This document shows, piece by piece, positions 32,047 through 32,272 of a DNA stretch of 32,272 nucleotides; position 1 is the first letter of the stretch, and every line of letters begins with the position of its first letter. The stretch is from Clostridiaceae bacterium (GTDB lineage Bacteria > Bacillota > Clostridia > Lachnospirales > Lachnospiraceae). The position numbers and the translations under genes are program-made. Below the pieces are notes generated by a model that saw only the letters and a program-made list of their open reading frames with translations, had not been told where the DNA came from and did not search any database. Location: NCBI GenBank assembly GCA_910575795.1, contig CAJTGE010000048.1, positions 1 through 32,272 of the forward strand, read 5' to 3'.

Positions 32047-32272
32047 ATTATTGAAAGTTATGGGCAATATGTTTACAATTTGGCATTAAAGCTATCAGCT
32101 AACCCTGAATATGCAGATGACCTAACGCAAGAAACTTATTGTGACAAGCCAGAGTTAGGAACTCTGCTAAGAGAAAATACATGGTCAAATAATTTGCATA
32201 TCATGTCAAAGACAAAATCGGATGCAGAGAGATTATTCTATTTGAAGCTGGCCTCTCGGGAAAAGTATAAAG
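32047..32272 (+). pseudogene. Sigma-70 N-terminal fragment joined in frame to a DUF1016-type nuclease fragment (runs off the window)
   Basis: The open frame has no start codon. It first reads IESYGQYVYNLALKLSANPE and YADDLTQETY, the region-2 start of an ECF-like sigma-70 factor including the D-D-L-T-Q-E-T core-binding motif. At about 32140 it passes without a stop into PELGTLLRENTWSNNLHIMS and KTKSDAERLFYLKLASREKY, which matches the N-terminal domain of YhcG/DUF1016 proteins (PDDEXK nuclease family). The sigma factor lacks its N-terminal residues, a start and everything after region 2.1-2.2. The simplest reading is a deletion or insertion joining two gene remnants; the 3' part continues beyond the window. 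Confidence 0.6.

Overview
The window looks like the chromosome of an anaerobic, spore-forming gut-type member of the Clostridia, probably Lachnospiraceae. This rests on a SpoIVB sporulation protease, a glycyl radical enzyme (GRE) with its activase, an FMN riboswitch with a RibU transporter, a sodium-pump decarboxylase beta/gamma pair, an iron-sulfur cysteine desulfidase and a DUF4317 protein. The species call is inference. The metabolic core is visibly richer in G+C than the two AT-rich flanks.

Left flank (1-2600): mostly decay. It holds a frameshifted HxlR regulator, an intact DUF1349 gene on the minus strand with its own promoter, and a DUF3990 gene plus its usual partner, both broken by frameshifts. 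Next is a clear promoter, FMN riboswitch and terminator ahead of ribU, followed on the same strand by a creatininase-family hydrolase and a PHP-domain phosphatase (2647-5301).

Core (5470-18246): a catabolic locus, all on the plus strand. The first operon encodes a GRE, a ProX-type aminoacyl-tRNA deacylase and the GRE activase. It has a foldable leader and a terminator at 9678. After a ~166-bp terminal-inverted-repeat element come a Gfo/Idh/MocA dehydrogenase, an unrecognised Cys/Trp-rich protein, a TRAP transporter (DctQ-DctM-DctP), a Cgl0159-like aldolase-fold protein, a GntR/FadR-type regulator and a pyrroline-5-carboxylate reductase. The likely theme is uptake and fermentation of a small carboxylated compound. 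The GRE does not match the GRE classes I can recall, so the substrate is unknown.

Right part (18400-32272): an Asp23 protein; a strong promoter with a yybP-ykoY-type (Mn2+) riboswitch and terminator ahead of an orphan Na+-translocating decarboxylase beta subunit and a 38-residue gamma subunit; and SpoIVB. Convergent to these is a tripartite tricarboxylate transporter operon (TctC-TctB-TctA order of transcription). Then come a uroporphyrinogen-decarboxylase-family protein, a LysR regulator divergent from a cysteine desulfidase gene, a DUF4317 protein and a membrane-anchored protein with a DUF3221-like domain. The window ends in an open frame that appears to fuse a sigma-70 N-terminal fragment to a DUF1016-type nuclease fragment.

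A dispersed element with ends of the type GAGCGTGTYTGAAA occurs in four places (9849, 15281, 21866, 25545), always beside or between genes. Twice its edge supplies the TAG stop codon of the preceding gene.
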